DNA from: Hydractinia symbiolongicarpus
Taxonomy: Eukaryota > Cnidaria > Hydrozoa > Anthoathecata > Hydractiniidae
Direction: 5' to 3'
NCBI RefSeq assembly: GCF_029227915.1
Contig: NC_079877.1
Coordinates: forward strand, 1,054,001 to 1,118,000
DNA length: 64,000 nucleotides
The notes under the pieces are model-generated. The model saw nothing but the letters and a program-made list of their open reading frames with translations. It did no database searches and was not told where the DNA came from. This document shows, in pieces, positions 51,501 through 63,988 of the stretch (positions are counted from its first letter, which is position 1; each line of letters begins with the position of its first letter). The position numbers and the translations under genes are program-made.

Positions 51501-52168
51501 TATACAAAGAAAGTACCCAGGGAGTAAACTCATTTCCCGAACGATTTTTTAAATTATTGTTTCATCACTAAAACGCAGGAGACTTGTAGTTTTCAAAAAT
51601 GTTTTCATTTTTGATGAGACGCTGAATAAAAGAAGTTTAATCGCCGGCAAACGAAAACACGCGATTTCCCGTAAATCCCTGTCTCAGCCCGTATAGTCAA
51701 AAGTATGCAAAGGAAGTACCCACGAAGTAAACTCATTTCCCAAACGATTTTTTGAATTATTTTTTCACCACTAAAACGCATGAGACATGTAGTTTTTAAA
51801 AATGTTGTCATTTTTGATGAGACGCTGAATAAAAGAAGTTTTATCGTCGGCAAACGAAAAACCTCGATTTCCCGTAAATCCCGGACTTGGCCCGTATAGT
51901 CAAAAGAATACAAAGAAAGTACCCAGGGAGAAAACTCATTTCCGGAACGATTTTTAAAATTATTTTTTCACCACTAAAACGCACGAGACTTGTAGTTTTC
52001 AGAAATGTTTTTATTTTTGATGAGACGCTAAATAAAAGAAGTTTAATCGCCGGCGAACGAAAACCCGCGATTTCCCCTAAATCCTGGCCACGACCCGTAT
52101 AGTCAAAAGTATACAAAGAAAGTACCCAGGGAGTAAACTCATTTCCCGAACGATTTTTTAAATTATTT
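48503..52168. repeat. 3.67-kb block, copy 2 (partner 44,240-47,905)
   Basis: This is the downstream partner of the 21-monomer-offset duplication. The match opens within a b2 monomer, after the 48,484-48,502 stretch that differs (CCCGAACGATTTTTT against CCCATACGATTTTAAA). It closes at about 52,168, where this copy reads TTTTTTCACCATTGAAACCC and the partner reads TTGTTTCATCAC. Confidence 0.88.
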
Positions 52169-53100
52169 TTTCACCATTGAAACCCTTGAGACATGTAGTT
52201 TTCAAAAATGTTTTTATTTTTGATGAGACGCTGAATAAAAGAAGTTTAATCACCGGCAAACCAAAACCCGCGATTTCCCGTAAATCCCGGACTCGACCCG
52301 TATAGTCCAAAGTATACAAAGAAAGTACCCAGGGAGTAAACTCATTTCCCGAAAGATTTTTTAAATTATTTTTTCAGCACTAAAACGCATAAGACTTGTG
52401 GTTTTCAACAGTGTTTTCATTTTTGATGAGACGCTAAATAAAGGAAGTTTAATCGCCGGCAAACGAAAACCCGCGATTTCCCGTAAATCCCGAACACGAC
52501 CCGTATGGTCAAAAGTATACAAAGAAAGTACCCAGGGAGTAAACTCATTTCCCGAACGATTTTTTAAATTATTGTTTCATCACTAAAACGCAGGAGACTT
52601 GTAGTTTTCAAAAATGTTTTCATTTTTGATGAGACGCTGAATAAAAGAAGTTTAATCGCCGGCAAACGAAAACACGCGATTTCCCGTAAATCCCTGTCTC
52701 GGCGCGTATAGTCAAAAGTATGCAAAGGAAGTACCCACGAAGTAAACTCATTTCCCGAACGATTTTTTGAATTATTTTTTCACCACTAAAACGCATGAGA
52801 CATGTAGTTTTTAGAAATGTTTTCATTTTTGATGAGACGCTAAATAAAAGAAGTTTAATCGCCGGCAAACGAAAACCCGCGATTTCCCCTAAATCCTGGC
52901 CACGACCCGTATAGTCAAAAGTATACAAAGAAAGTACCCAGGGAGTAAACTCATTTCCCGAACGATTTTTTAAATTATTTTTTCACCATTGAAACCCTTG
53001 AGACATGTAGTTTTCAAAAATGTTTTTATTTTTGATGACACGCTGAATAAAAGAAGTTTAATCACCGGCAAACCAAAACCCGCGATTTCCCGTAAATCCC
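52169..53100. repeat. Family B monomers b3, b4, b5, b2 and b3 in series
   Basis: Five monomers link the two large duplications. The b4 monomer has GCATAAGACTTGTGG, and one b5 to b2 joint (about 52,800, TTTTTAGAAATG) looks like a fusion of two classes. A substitution in the landmark (GATGACACGC) lies near 53,035. No non-satellite sequence is seen. Confidence 0.75.
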
Positions 53101-55983
53101 GGACTCGACCCGTATAGTCCAAAGTATACAAAGAAAGTACCCAGGGAGTAAACTCATTTCCCGAAAGATTTTTTAAATTATTTTTTCAGCACTAAAACGC
53201 ATGAGACTTGTGGTTTTCAACAGTGTTTTCATTTTTGATGAGACGCTAAATAAAAGAAGTTTAATCGCCGGCAAACGAAAACCCGCGATTTCCCCTAAAT
53301 CCTGGCCACGACCCGTATAGTCAAAAGTATACAAAGAAAGTACCCAGGGAGTAAACTCATTTCCCGAACGATTTTGTAAATTATTTTTTCACCACTAAAA
53401 CCCATGAGACTTGTAGTTTTCAAAAATGTTTTCATTTGTGATGAGACGCTGAATAAAAGAAGTTTAATCGCCGGCAAACGAAAACCCGCGATTTCGCCTA
53501 AATCCTGGCCACGACCCGTATAGTGAAAAGTATACAAAGAAAGTACCTAGGGAGTAAACTCATTTCCCGAACGATTTTTTAAATTACTTTTTCACCACTA
53601 AAACCCATGAGACTTTTAGTTTTCAAAAATGTTTTCATTTGTGATGAGACGCTGAATAAAAGAAGTTTAATCGCCGGCAAACGAAAACCCGCGATTTCCC
53701 CTAAATCCTGGCCACGACCCGTATAGTGAAAAGTATACAAAGAAAGTACCTAGGGAGTAAACTCATTTCCCGAACGATTTTTTAAATTATTTTTTCACCA
53801 CTAAAACCCATGAGACTTGTAGTTTTCAAAAATGTTTTCATTTTTGATGAGACGCTGAATAAAAGAAGTTTAATCACCGGCAAACCAAAATCCGCGATTT
53901 CCCGTAAATCCCGGACTCGACCCGTATAGTCCAAAGTATACAAAAAAAAGTACCCAGGAGTAAACTCATTACCCGAACGATTTTTTAAATTATTTTTTTA
54001 GCACTAAAACGCATGAGACTTGTAGTTTTCAGAAATGTTTCATTTTTGATGAGACCCTGAATAAAAGAAGTTTAATCGCCGGCAAACGAAAACACGCGAT
54101 TTCCCGTAAATCCCTGACTCGGCCCGTATAGTCAAAAGTATACTAAGAAAGTACCTAGGGAGTAAACTCATTTCCCGAACGATTTTTTAAATTATCTTTT
54201 CACCACTAAAACGCATGAGACACGTAGTTTTCAAAAATGTTTTCATTTTTGATGAGACGCTGGATAAAGGAAGTTTAATCGTCGGCAAACGAAAAACCTC
54301 GATTTCCCGTAAATCTCGGACTTGGCCCGTATAGTCAAAAGTATACAAAGAAAGTACCCAGGGAGTAAATTCATTTCCCGAACGATTTTTTAAATTATTT
54401 TTTCACCACTAAAACGCATGAGACCTGTAGTTTTCAAAAATGTTTTCATTTTTGATGAGACGCTGTATAAAAGAAGTTTAATCGTCGGCAAACGAAAAAC
54501 CTCGATTTCCCGTAAATCCCGGACTCGGCCCGTATAGTCAAAAGTATACTAAGAAAGTACCTAGGGAGTAAACTCATTTCCCGAACGATTTTTTAAATTA
54601 TTTTTTCACCACTAAAACGCATGAGACACGTAGTTTTCAAAAATGTTTTCATTTTTGATGAGACGCTGGATAAAAGAAGTTTAATCGTCGGAAAATAAAA
54701 AACCTCGATTTCCCGTAAATCCCGGACTCGGCCCGTATATTCAAAAGTATACAAAGAAAGTACCCAGGGAGTAAACTCATTTTCCCAACGATTTTTAAAA
54801 TTAGTTTTTCACCACTAAAACGCATGAGACTTGTAGTTTTCAGAAATGTTTTCATTTGTGATGAGACGCTGAATAAAAGAAGTTTAATCGCCGGCAAACG
54901 AAAACCCGCGATTTCCCCTAAATCCTGGCCACGACCCGTATAGTCAAAAGTATACAAAGAAAGTACCTAGGGAGTAAACTCATTTCCCGAACGATTTTTT
55001 AAATTATTTTTTCACCACTAAAACCCATGAGACTTGTAGTTTTCAAAAATGTTTTCATTTTTGATGAGACGCTGAATAAAAGAAGTTTAGTCACCGGCAA
55101 ACCAAAATCCGCGATTTCCCGTAAATCCCGGACTCGACCCGTATAGTCCAAAGTATACAAAAAAAGTACCCAGGAGTAAACTCATTTCCCGAACGATTTT
55201 TTAAATTATTTTTTCATCGCTAAAACGCAGGAAAGTTGTAGTTTTAAAAAATGATTTCATTTTTGATGAGAAGCTGAATAAAAGAAGTTTAATCGCCGGC
55301 AAACGAAAACACGCGATTTCCCGTAAATCCCTGACTCAGCACGTATAGTCAAAAGTATACAAAGAAAGTACCCAGGAAGTAAACTTATTTCCCGAACGAT
55401 TTTTTAAATTATTTTTTCACCACTAAAACGCATGAGACATGTAGTTTTCAAAAATGTTTTCATTTTTGATGAGACACTGTATAAAAGAAGTTTAATCATC
55501 GGCAAACGAAAAACCTCGATTTCCCGTAAATCCCGGACTCGGCCCGTATAGTCAAAAGTATACAAAGAAAGTACCTAGGGAGTAAATTCATTTCCCGAAC
55601 GATTTTTAAAATTATTTTTTCACCACTAAAACGCATGAGACTTGTAGTTTTCAGAAATGTTTTCATTTTTGATGAGACGCTGAATAAAAGAAGTTTATTC
55701 GCCGGCAAACCAAAACCCGCGATTTCCCGTAAATCCCGGACTCGACCCGTATAGTCCAAAGTATACAAAGAAAGTACCCAGGGAGTAAACTCATTTCCCG
55801 AAAGATTTTTTAAATTATTTTTTCAGCACTAAAACCCATGAGACTTGTAGTTTTCAAAAATGTTTTCATTTTTGATGAGACGCTGAATAAAAGAAGTTTA
55901 GTCACCGGCAAACCAAAATCCGCGATTTCCCGTAAATCCCGGACTCGACCCGTATAGTCCAAAGTATACAAAAAAAGTACCCA
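53100..55983. repeat. 2.9-kb block duplicated 4,259 bp downstream (copy 1)
   Basis: About 14 monomers match 57,360-60,242. Shared rare features include CATTTGTGATGAG, TAGTGAAAAG, TACCTAGGGAG, the eight-A run before GTACCCAGGAG, GAAATGTTTCATTTTTG, TATACTAAG, GTCGGAAAATAAAAAACC, GTATATTC, TTAGTTTTTCACC and TTAAAAAATGATTTC with GAGAAGCTG. The block contains b2-like monomers in tandem, the longest run of one class in the window. Confidence 0.85.
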
Positions 55984-58400
55984 GGGAGTAAACTCATTTC
56001 CCGAAAGATTTTTTAAATTATTTTTTCAGCACTAAAACGCATGAGACTTGTGGTTTTCAACAGTGTTTTCATTTTTGATGAGACGCTAAATAAAAGAAGT
56101 TTAATCGCCGGCAAACGAAAACCCGCGATTTCCCCTAAATCCTGGCCACGACCCGTATAGTCAAAAGTATACAAAGAAAGTACCCAGGGAGTAAACTCAT
56201 TTCCCGAACGATTTTTTAAATTATTTTTTCACCACTAAAACCCATGAGACTTGTAGTTTTCAAAAATGTTTTCATTTGTGATGAGACGCTGAATAAAAGA
56301 AGTTTAATCGCCGGCAAACGAAAACCCGCGATTTCGCCTAAATCCTGGCCACGACCCGTATAGTGAAAAGTATACAAAGAAAGTACCTAGGGAGTAAACT
56401 CATTTCCCGAACGATTTTTTAAATTACTTTTTCACCACTAAAACCCATGAGACTTGTAGTTTTCAAAAATGTTTTCATTTGTGATGAGACGCTGAATAAA
56501 AGAAGTTTAATCGCCGGCAAACGAAAACCCGCGATTTTCCCTAAATCCTGGCCACGACCCGTATAGTGAAAAGTATACAAAGAAAGTACCTAGGGAGTAA
56601 ACTCATTTCCCGAACGATTTTTTAAATTATTTTTTCACCACTAAAACCCATGAGACTTGTAGTTTTCAAAAATGTTTTCATTTTTGATGAGACGCTGAAT
56701 AAAAGAAGTTTAATCACCGGCAAACCAAAATCCGCGATTTCCCGTAAATCCCGGACTCGACCCGTATAGTCCAAAGTATACAAAAAAAATTACCCAGGAG
56801 TAAACTCATTACCCGAACGATTTTTTAAATTATTTTTTTAGCACTAAAACGCATGAGACTTGTAGTTTTCAGAAATGTTTCATTTTTGATGAGACCCTGA
56901 ATAAAAGAAGTTTAATCGCCGGCAAACGAAAACACGCGATTTCCCGTAAATCCCTGACTCGGCCGTATAGTCAAAAGTATACAAAGAAAGTACCTAGGGA
57001 GTAAATTCATTTCCCGAACGATTTTTAAAATTATTTTTTCACCACTAAAACGCATGAGACTTGTAGTTTTCAGAAATGTTTTCATTTTTGATGAGACGCT
57101 GAATAAAAGAAGTTTATTCGCCGGCAAACCAAAACCCGCGATTTCCCGTAAATCCCGGACTCGACCCGTATAGTCCAAAGTATACAAAGAAAGTACCCAG
57201 GGAGTAAACTCATTTCCCGAAAGATTTTTTAAATTATTTTTTCAGCACTAAAACCCATGAGACTTGTAGTTTTCAAAAATGTTTTCATTTTTGATGAGAC
57301 GCTGAATAAAAGAAGTTTAGTCACCGGCAAACCAAAATCCGCGATTTCCCGTAAATCCCGGACTCGACCCGTATAGTCCAAAGTATACAAAAAAAGTACC
57401 CAGGGAGTAAACTCATTTCCCGAAAGATTTTTTAAATTATTTTTTCAGCACTAAAACGCATGAGACTTGTGGTTTTCAACAGTGTTTTCATTTTTGATGA
57501 GACGCTAAATAAAAGAAGTTTAATCGCCGGCAAACGAAACCCCGCGATTTCCCCTAAATCCTGGCCACGACCCGTATAGTCAAAAGTATACAAAGAAAGT
57601 ACCCAGGGAGTAAACTCATTTCCCGAACGATTTTTTAAATTATTTTTTCACCACTAAAACCCATGAGACTTGTAGTTTTCAAAAATGTTTTCATTTGTGA
57701 TGAGACGCTGAATAAAAGAAGTTTAATCGCCGGCAAACGAAAACCCGCGATTTCGCCTAAATCCTGGCCACGACCCGTATAGTGAAAAGTATACAAAGAA
57801 AGTACCTAGGGAGTAAACTCATTTCCCGAACGATTTTTTAAATTACTTTTTCACCACTAAAACCCATGAGACTTGTAGTTTTCAAAAATGTTTTCATTTG
57901 TGATGAGACGCTGAATAAAAGAAGTTTAATCGCCGGCAAACGAAAACCCGCGATTTCCCCTAAATCCTGGCCACGACCCGTATAGTGAAAAGTATACAAA
58001 GAAAGTACCTAGGGAGTAAACTCATTTCCCGAACGATTTTTTAAATTATTTTTTCACCACTAAAACCCATGAGACTTGTAGTTTTCAAAAATGTTTTCAT
58101 TTTTGATGAGACGCTGAATAAAAGAAGTTTAATCACCGGCAAACCAAAATCCGCGATTTCCCGTAAATCCCGGACTCGACCCGTATAGTCCAAAGTATAC
58201 AAAAAAAAGTACCCAGGAGTAAACTCATTACCCGAACGATTTTTTAAATTATTTTTTTAGCACTAAAACGCATGAGACTTGTAGTTTTCAGAAATGTTTC
58301 ATTTTTGATGAGACCCTGAATAAAAGAAGTTTAATCGCCGGCAAACGAAAACACGCGATTTCCCGTAAATCCCTGACTCGGCCCGTATAGTCAAAAGTAT
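55563..58400. repeat. 7-monomer tandem unit, about 1,419 bp, two copies
   Basis: The segment beginning in a b1 monomer near 55,563 recurs near 56,982. Copy one therefore spans about 55,563-56,981 and copy two about 56,982-58,400. Within each lie the b4 monomer (CAACAGTG), three CATTTGTG or CACGACCC monomers, the long A run and GAGACCCTG. The first three to five monomers also match 53,100-54,140, so this sequence exists three times. A one-base deletion (CTCGGCCGTATAG) near 56,960 marks the joint. Confidence 0.78.
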
Positions 58401-60242
58401 ACTAAGAAAGTACCTAGGGAGTAAACTCATTTCCCGAACGATTTTTTAAATTATCTTTTCACCACTAAAACGCATGAGACACGTAGTTTTCAAAAATGTT
58501 TTCATTTTTGATGAGACGCTGGATAAAGGAAGTTTAATCGTCGGCAAACGAAAAACCTCGATTTCCCGTAAATCTCGGACTTGGCCCGTATAGTCAAAAG
58601 TATACAAAGAAAGTACCCAGGGAGTAAATTCATTTCCCGAACGATTTTTTAAATTATTTTTTCACCACTAAAACGCATGAGACCTGTAGTTTTCAAAAAT
58701 GTTTTCATTTTTGATGAGACGCTGTATAAAAGAAGTTTAATCGTCGGCAAACGAAAAACCTCGATTTCCCGTAAATCCCGGACTCGGCCCGTATAGTCAA
58801 AAGTATACTAAGAAAGTACCTAGGGAGTAAACTCATTTCCCGAACGATTTTTTAAATTATTTTTTCACCACTAAAACGCATGAGACACGTAGTTTTCAAA
58901 AATGTTTTCATTTTTGATGAGACGCTGGATAAAAGAAGTTTAATCGTCGGAAAATAAAAAACCTCGATTTCCCGTAAATCCCGGACTCGGCCCGTATATT
59001 CAAAAGTATACAAAGAAAGTACCCAGGGAGTAAACTCATTTCCCCAACGATTTTTAAAATTAGTTTTTCACCACCAAAACGCATGAGACTTGTAGTTTTC
59101 AGAAATGTTTTCATTTGTGATGAGACGCTGAATAAAAGAAGTTTAATCGCCGGCAAACGAAAACCCGCGATTTCCCCTAAATCCTGGCCACGACCCGTAT
59201 AGTCAAAAGTATACAAAGAAAGTACCTAGGGAGTAAACTCATTTCCCGAACGATTTTTTAAATTATTTTTTCACCACTAAAACCCATGAGACTTGTAGTT
59301 TTCAAAAATGTTTTCATTTTTGATGAGACGCTGAATAAAAGAAGTTTAGTCACCGGCAAACCAAAATCCGCGATTTCCCGTAAATCCCGGACTCGACCCG
59401 TATAGTCCAAAGTATACAAAAAAAGTACCCAGGAGTAAACTCATTTCCCGAACGATTTTTTAAATTATTTTTTCATCGCTAAAACGCAGGAAAGTTGTAG
59501 TTTTAAAAAATGATTTCATTTTTGATGAGAAGCTGAATAAAAGAAGTTTAATCGCCGGCAAACGAAAACACGCGATTTCCCGTAAATCCCTGACTCAGCA
59601 CGTATAGTCAAAAGTATACAAAGAAAGTACCCAGGAAGTAAACTCATTTCCCGAACGATTTTTTAAATTATTTTTTCACCACTAAAACGCATGAGACATG
59701 TAGTTTTCAAAAATGTTTTCATTTTTGATGAGACACTGTATAAAAGAAGTTTAATCATCAGCAAACGAAAAACCTCGATTTCCCGTAAATCCCGGACTCG
59801 GCCCGTATAGTCAAAAGTATACAAAGAAAGTACCTAGGGAGTAAATTCATTTCCTGAACGATTTTTAAAATTATTTTTTCACCACTAAAACGCATGAGAC
59901 TTGTAGTTTTCAGAAATGTTTTCATTTTTGATGAGACGCTGAATAAAAGAAGTTTATTCGCCGGCAAACGAAAACCCGCGATTTCCCGTAAATCCCGGAC
60001 TCGACCCGTATAGTCCAAAGTATACAAAGAAAGTACCCAGGGAGTAAACTCATTTCCCGAAAGATTTTTTAAATTATTTTTTCAGCACTAAAACCCATGA
60101 GACTTGTAGTTTTCAAAAATGTTTTCATTTTTGATGAGACGCTGAATAAAAGAAGTTTAGTCACCGGCAAACCAAAATCCGCGATTTCCCGTAAATCCCG
60201 GACTCGACCCGTATAGTCCAAAGTATACAAAAAAAGTACCCA
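57360..60242. repeat. 2.9-kb block, copy 2 (partner 53,100-55,983)
   Basis: Downstream partner of the 4,259-bp-offset duplication; the offset is four bases short of 21 monomers. Private changes are few, for example CCACCAAAACGC near 59,071, TCCCCAACG near 59,041 and ATCATCAGC near 59,756. It ends at about 60,242, where the sequence enters another copy of the 4-monomer unit. Confidence 0.85.
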
Positions 60243-62900
60243 GGAGTAAACTCATTTCCCGAACGATTTTTTAAATTATTTTTTCATCGCTAAAACGCAG
60301 GAAAGTTGTAGTTTTAAAAAATGATTTCATTTTTGATGAGAAGCTGAATAAAAGAAGTTTAATCGCCGGCAAACGAAAACACGCGATTTCCCGTAAATCC
60401 CTGACTCAGCACGTATAGTCAAAAGTATACAAAGAAAGTACCCAGGAAGTAAACTCATTTCCCGAACGATTTTTTAAATTATTTTTTCACCACTAAAACG
60501 CATGAGACATGTAGTTTTCAAAAATGTTTTCATTTTTGATGAGACACTGTATAAAAGAAGTTTAATCATCGGCAAACGAAAAACCTCGATTTCCCGTAAA
60601 TCCCGGACTCGGCCCGTATAGTCAAAAGTATACAAAGAAAGTACCTAGGGAGTAAATTCATTTCCCGAACGATTTTTAAAATTATTTTTTCACCACTAAA
60701 ACGCATGAGACTTGTAGTTTTCAGAAATGTTTTCATTTTTGATGAGACGCTGAATAAAAGAAGTTTATTCGCCGGCAAACCAAAACCCGCGATTTCCCGT
60801 AAATCCCGGACTCGACCCGTATAGTCCAAAGTATACAAAGAAAGTACCCAGGGAGTAAACTCATTTCCCGAAAGATTTTTTAAATTATTTTTTCAGCACT
60901 AAAACCCATGAGACTTGTAGTTTTCAAAAATGTTTTCATTTTTGATGAGACGCTGAATAAAAGAAGTTTAGTCACCGGCAAACCAAAATCCGCGATTTCC
61001 CGTAAATCCCGGACTCGACCCGTATAGTCCAAAGTATACAAAAAAAGTACCCAGGAGTAAACTCATTTCCCGAACGATTTTTTAAATTATTTTTTCATCG
61101 CTAAAACGCAGGAAAGTTGTAGTTTTAAAAAATGATTTCATTTTTGATGAGAAGCTGAATAAAAGAAGTTTAATCGCCGGCAAACGAAAACACGCGATTT
61201 CCCGTAAATCCCTGACTCAGCACGTATAGTCAAAAGTATACAAAGAAAGTACCCAGGAAGTAAACTCATTTCCCGAACGATTTTTTAAATTATTTTTTCA
61301 CCACTAAAACGCATGAGACATGTAGTTTTCAAAAATGTTTTCATTTTTGATGAGACACTGTATAAAAGAAGTTTAATCATCGGCAAACGAAAAACCTCGA
61401 TTTCCCGTAAATCCCGGACTCGGCCCGTATAGTCAAAAGTATACAAAGAAAGTACCTAGGGAGTAAATTCATTTCCCGAACGATTTTTTAAATTATTTTT
61501 TCATCGCTAAAACGCAGGAAAGTTGTAGTTTTAAAAAATGATTTCATTTTTGATGAGAAGCTGAATAAAAGAAGTTTAATCGCCGGCAAACGAAAACACG
61601 CGATTTCCCGTAAATCCCTGACTCAGCACGTATAGTCAAAAGTATACAAAGAAAGTACCCAGGAAGTAAACTCATTTCCCGAACGATTTTTTAAATTATT
61701 TTTTCACCACTAAAACGCATGAGACATGTAGTTTTCAAAAATGTTTTCATTTTTGATGAGACACTGTATAAAAGAAGTTTAATCATCGGCAAACGAAAAA
61801 CCTCGATTTCCCGTAAATCCCGGACTCGGCCCGTATAGTCAAAAGTATACAAAGAAAGTACCTAGGGAGTAAATTCATTTCCCGAACGATTTTTAAAATT
61901 ATTTTTTCACCACTAAAACGCATGAGACTTGTAGTTTTCAGAAATGTTTTCATTTTTGATGAGACGCTGAATAAAAGAAGTTTATTCGCCGGCAAACCAA
62001 AACCCGCGATTTCCCGTAAATCCCGGACTCGACCCGTATAGTCCAAAGTATACAAAGAAAGTACCCAGGGAGTAAACTCATTTCCCGAAAGATTTTTTAA
62101 ATTATTTTTTCAGCACTAAAACCCATGAGACTTGTAGTTTTCAAAAATGTTTTCATTTTTGATGAGACGCTGAATAAAAGAAGTTTAGTCACCGGCAAAC
62201 CAAAATCCGCGATTTCCCGTAAATCCCGGACTCGACCCGTATAGTCCAAAGTATACAAAAAAAGTACCCAGGAGTAAACTCATTTCCCGAACGATTTTTT
62301 AAATTATTTTTTCATCGCTAAAACGCAGGAAAGTTGTAGTTTTAAAAAATGATTTCATTTTTGATGAGAAGCTGAATAAAAGAAGTTTAATCGCCGGCAA
62401 ACGAAAACACGCGATTTCCCGTAAATCCCTGACTCAGCACGTATAGTCAAAAGTATACAAAGAAAGTACCCAGGAAGTAAACTCATTTCCCGAACGATTT
62501 TTTAAATTATTTTTTCACCACTAAAACGCATGAGACATGTAGTTTTCAAAAATGTTTTCATTTTTGATGAGACACTGTATAAAAGAAGTTTAATCATCGG
62601 CAAACGAAAAACCTCGATTTCCCGTAAATCCCGGACTCGGCCCGTATAGTCAAAAGTATACAAAGAAAGTACCTAGGGAGTAAATTCATTTCCCGAACGA
62701 TTTTTAAAATTATTTTTTCACCACTAAAACGCATGAGACTTGTAGTTTTCAGAAATGTTTTCATTTTTGATGAGACGCTGAATAAAAGAAGTTTATTCGC
62801 CGGCAAACCAAAACCCGCGATTTCCCGTAAATCCCGGACTCGACCCGTATAGTCCAAAGTATACAAAGAAAGTACCCAGGGAGTAAACTCATTTCTCGAA
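59273..62900. repeat. 4-monomer higher-order repeat, 811 bp, about four copies
   Basis: AAAGTTGTAG with TTAAAAAATGATTTC and GAGAAGCTG occurs at 59,491, 60,302, 61,113, 61,519 and 62,330. Spacings are 811, 811, 406 and 811 bp. The full unit is a b5 variant, b1 (CACTGTATAAAAG, ATCATCGGC), a CAGAAATG monomer with TTTATTCGCC, and a TTTAGTCACCGGC monomer. The 811-bp length is one base short of 4 x 203 because of CCCAGGAGTAAAC. At about 61,486 two monomers are skipped. Copies look nearly identical, the most regular stretch of the window. Confidence 0.9.
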
Positions 62901-63783
62901 AGATTTTTTAAATTATTTTTTCAGCACTAAAACGCATGAGACTTGGGGTTTTCAACAGTGTTTTCATTTTTGATGAGACGCTAAATAAAGGAAGTTTAAT
63001 CGCCGGCAAACGAAAACCCGCGATTTCCCGTAAATCCCGAACACGACCCGTATGGTCAAAAGTATACAAAGAAAGTACCCAGGGAGTAAACTCATTTCCC
63101 GAACGATTTTTTAAATTATTGTTTCATCACTAAAACGCAAGAGACTTGTAGTTTTCGAAAATGTTTTCATTTTTGATGAGACGCTGAATAAAAGAAGTTT
63201 AATCGCCGGCAAACGAAAACAAGCGATTTCCCGTAAATCCCTGTCTCGGCCCGTATAGTCAAAAGTATACAAAGGAAGTACCCAGGGAGTAAACTCATTT
63301 CCCGAACGATTTTTAAAATTATTTTTCCACCACTAAAACGCATGAGACTTGTAGTTTTCAGAAATGTTTTCATTTTTGATGAGACGCTGAATAAAAGAAG
63401 TTTAATCGCCGGCAAACGAAAACCCGCGATTTCCCCTAAATCCTGGCCACGACCCGTATAGTCAAAAGTATACAAAGAAAGTACCCAGGAAGTAAACTCA
63501 TTTTCCGAACGATTTTTTAAATTATTTTTTCACCACTAAAACCCATGAGACTTGTAGTTTTCAAAAATATTTTCATTTGTGATGAGACGCTGAATAAAAG
63601 AAGTTTAATCGCCGGCAAACGAAAACCCACGATTTCCCCTAAATACTGGCCTCGACCCGTATAGTCAAAAGTATACAAAGAAAGTACCCAGGGAGTAAAC
63701 TCATTTCCCGAACGATTTTTTAAATTATTTTTTCACCACTAAAACCCATGAGACTTGTAGTTTTCAAAAATGTTTTCATTTTT

Positions 63784-63986
63784 GATGAGACGCTGAATAA
63801 AAGAAGTTTAATCGCCGGCAAACGAAAACCCGCGATTTCCCCTAAATCCTGGCCACGACCCGTATAGTCAAAAGTATACAAAGAAAGTACATAGGGAGTA
63901 AACTCATTTCCCGAACGATTTTTTAAATTGCTTTTTCACCACTAAAACCCATGAGACTTGTAGTTTTCAAAAATGTTTTCATTTTT
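63784..63986 (+). repeat. Representative 203-bp satellite monomer
   Basis: This copy is a clean example of the unit. In order it holds the landmark GATGAGACGC, a purine-rich stretch (TGAATAAAAGAAG), the CpG-rich core with GCCGGC and CGCG, the variable segment (positions about 58-85, here of the CCTAAATCCTGGCCACGACC type), CCGTATAG, GTATAC, a GTAC-containing stretch, ACTCATTTCC, the AT-rich block around TTTTTTAAATT, CACCACTAAAAC, and the inverted repeat around AAAAATG-TTTT-CATTTTT. Across the window the AT-rich block and the inverted-repeat block change least. Most diagnostic variation falls in positions about 8-20, 31-50 and 58-95. No coding potential is evident: 203 is not a multiple of three, so any frame meets the stop codons of the unit within about 1.5 monomers. 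Confidence 0.95.
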
Positions 63987-63988
63987 GA
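63967..63988. repeat. Inverted repeat (9-bp arms, 4-base loop), present in most monomers
   Basis: The arms TCAAAAATG and CATTTTTGA are perfect reverse complements separated by TTTT. The element straddles the chosen monomer boundary and recurs about every 203 bp. Known interrupting variants are CAACAGTG in place of the left arm (for example 33,2xx-type and 43,67x copies), CAGAAATG (family B), TTAAAAATG, and CAAATATATT (family A, for example 9,904 and 12,136). The symmetric A/T tracts could bend DNA or extrude a small hairpin. Short dyad symmetries are a reported property of centromeric satellites lacking CENP-B boxes; that this one works that way is inference. Confidence 0.85.
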
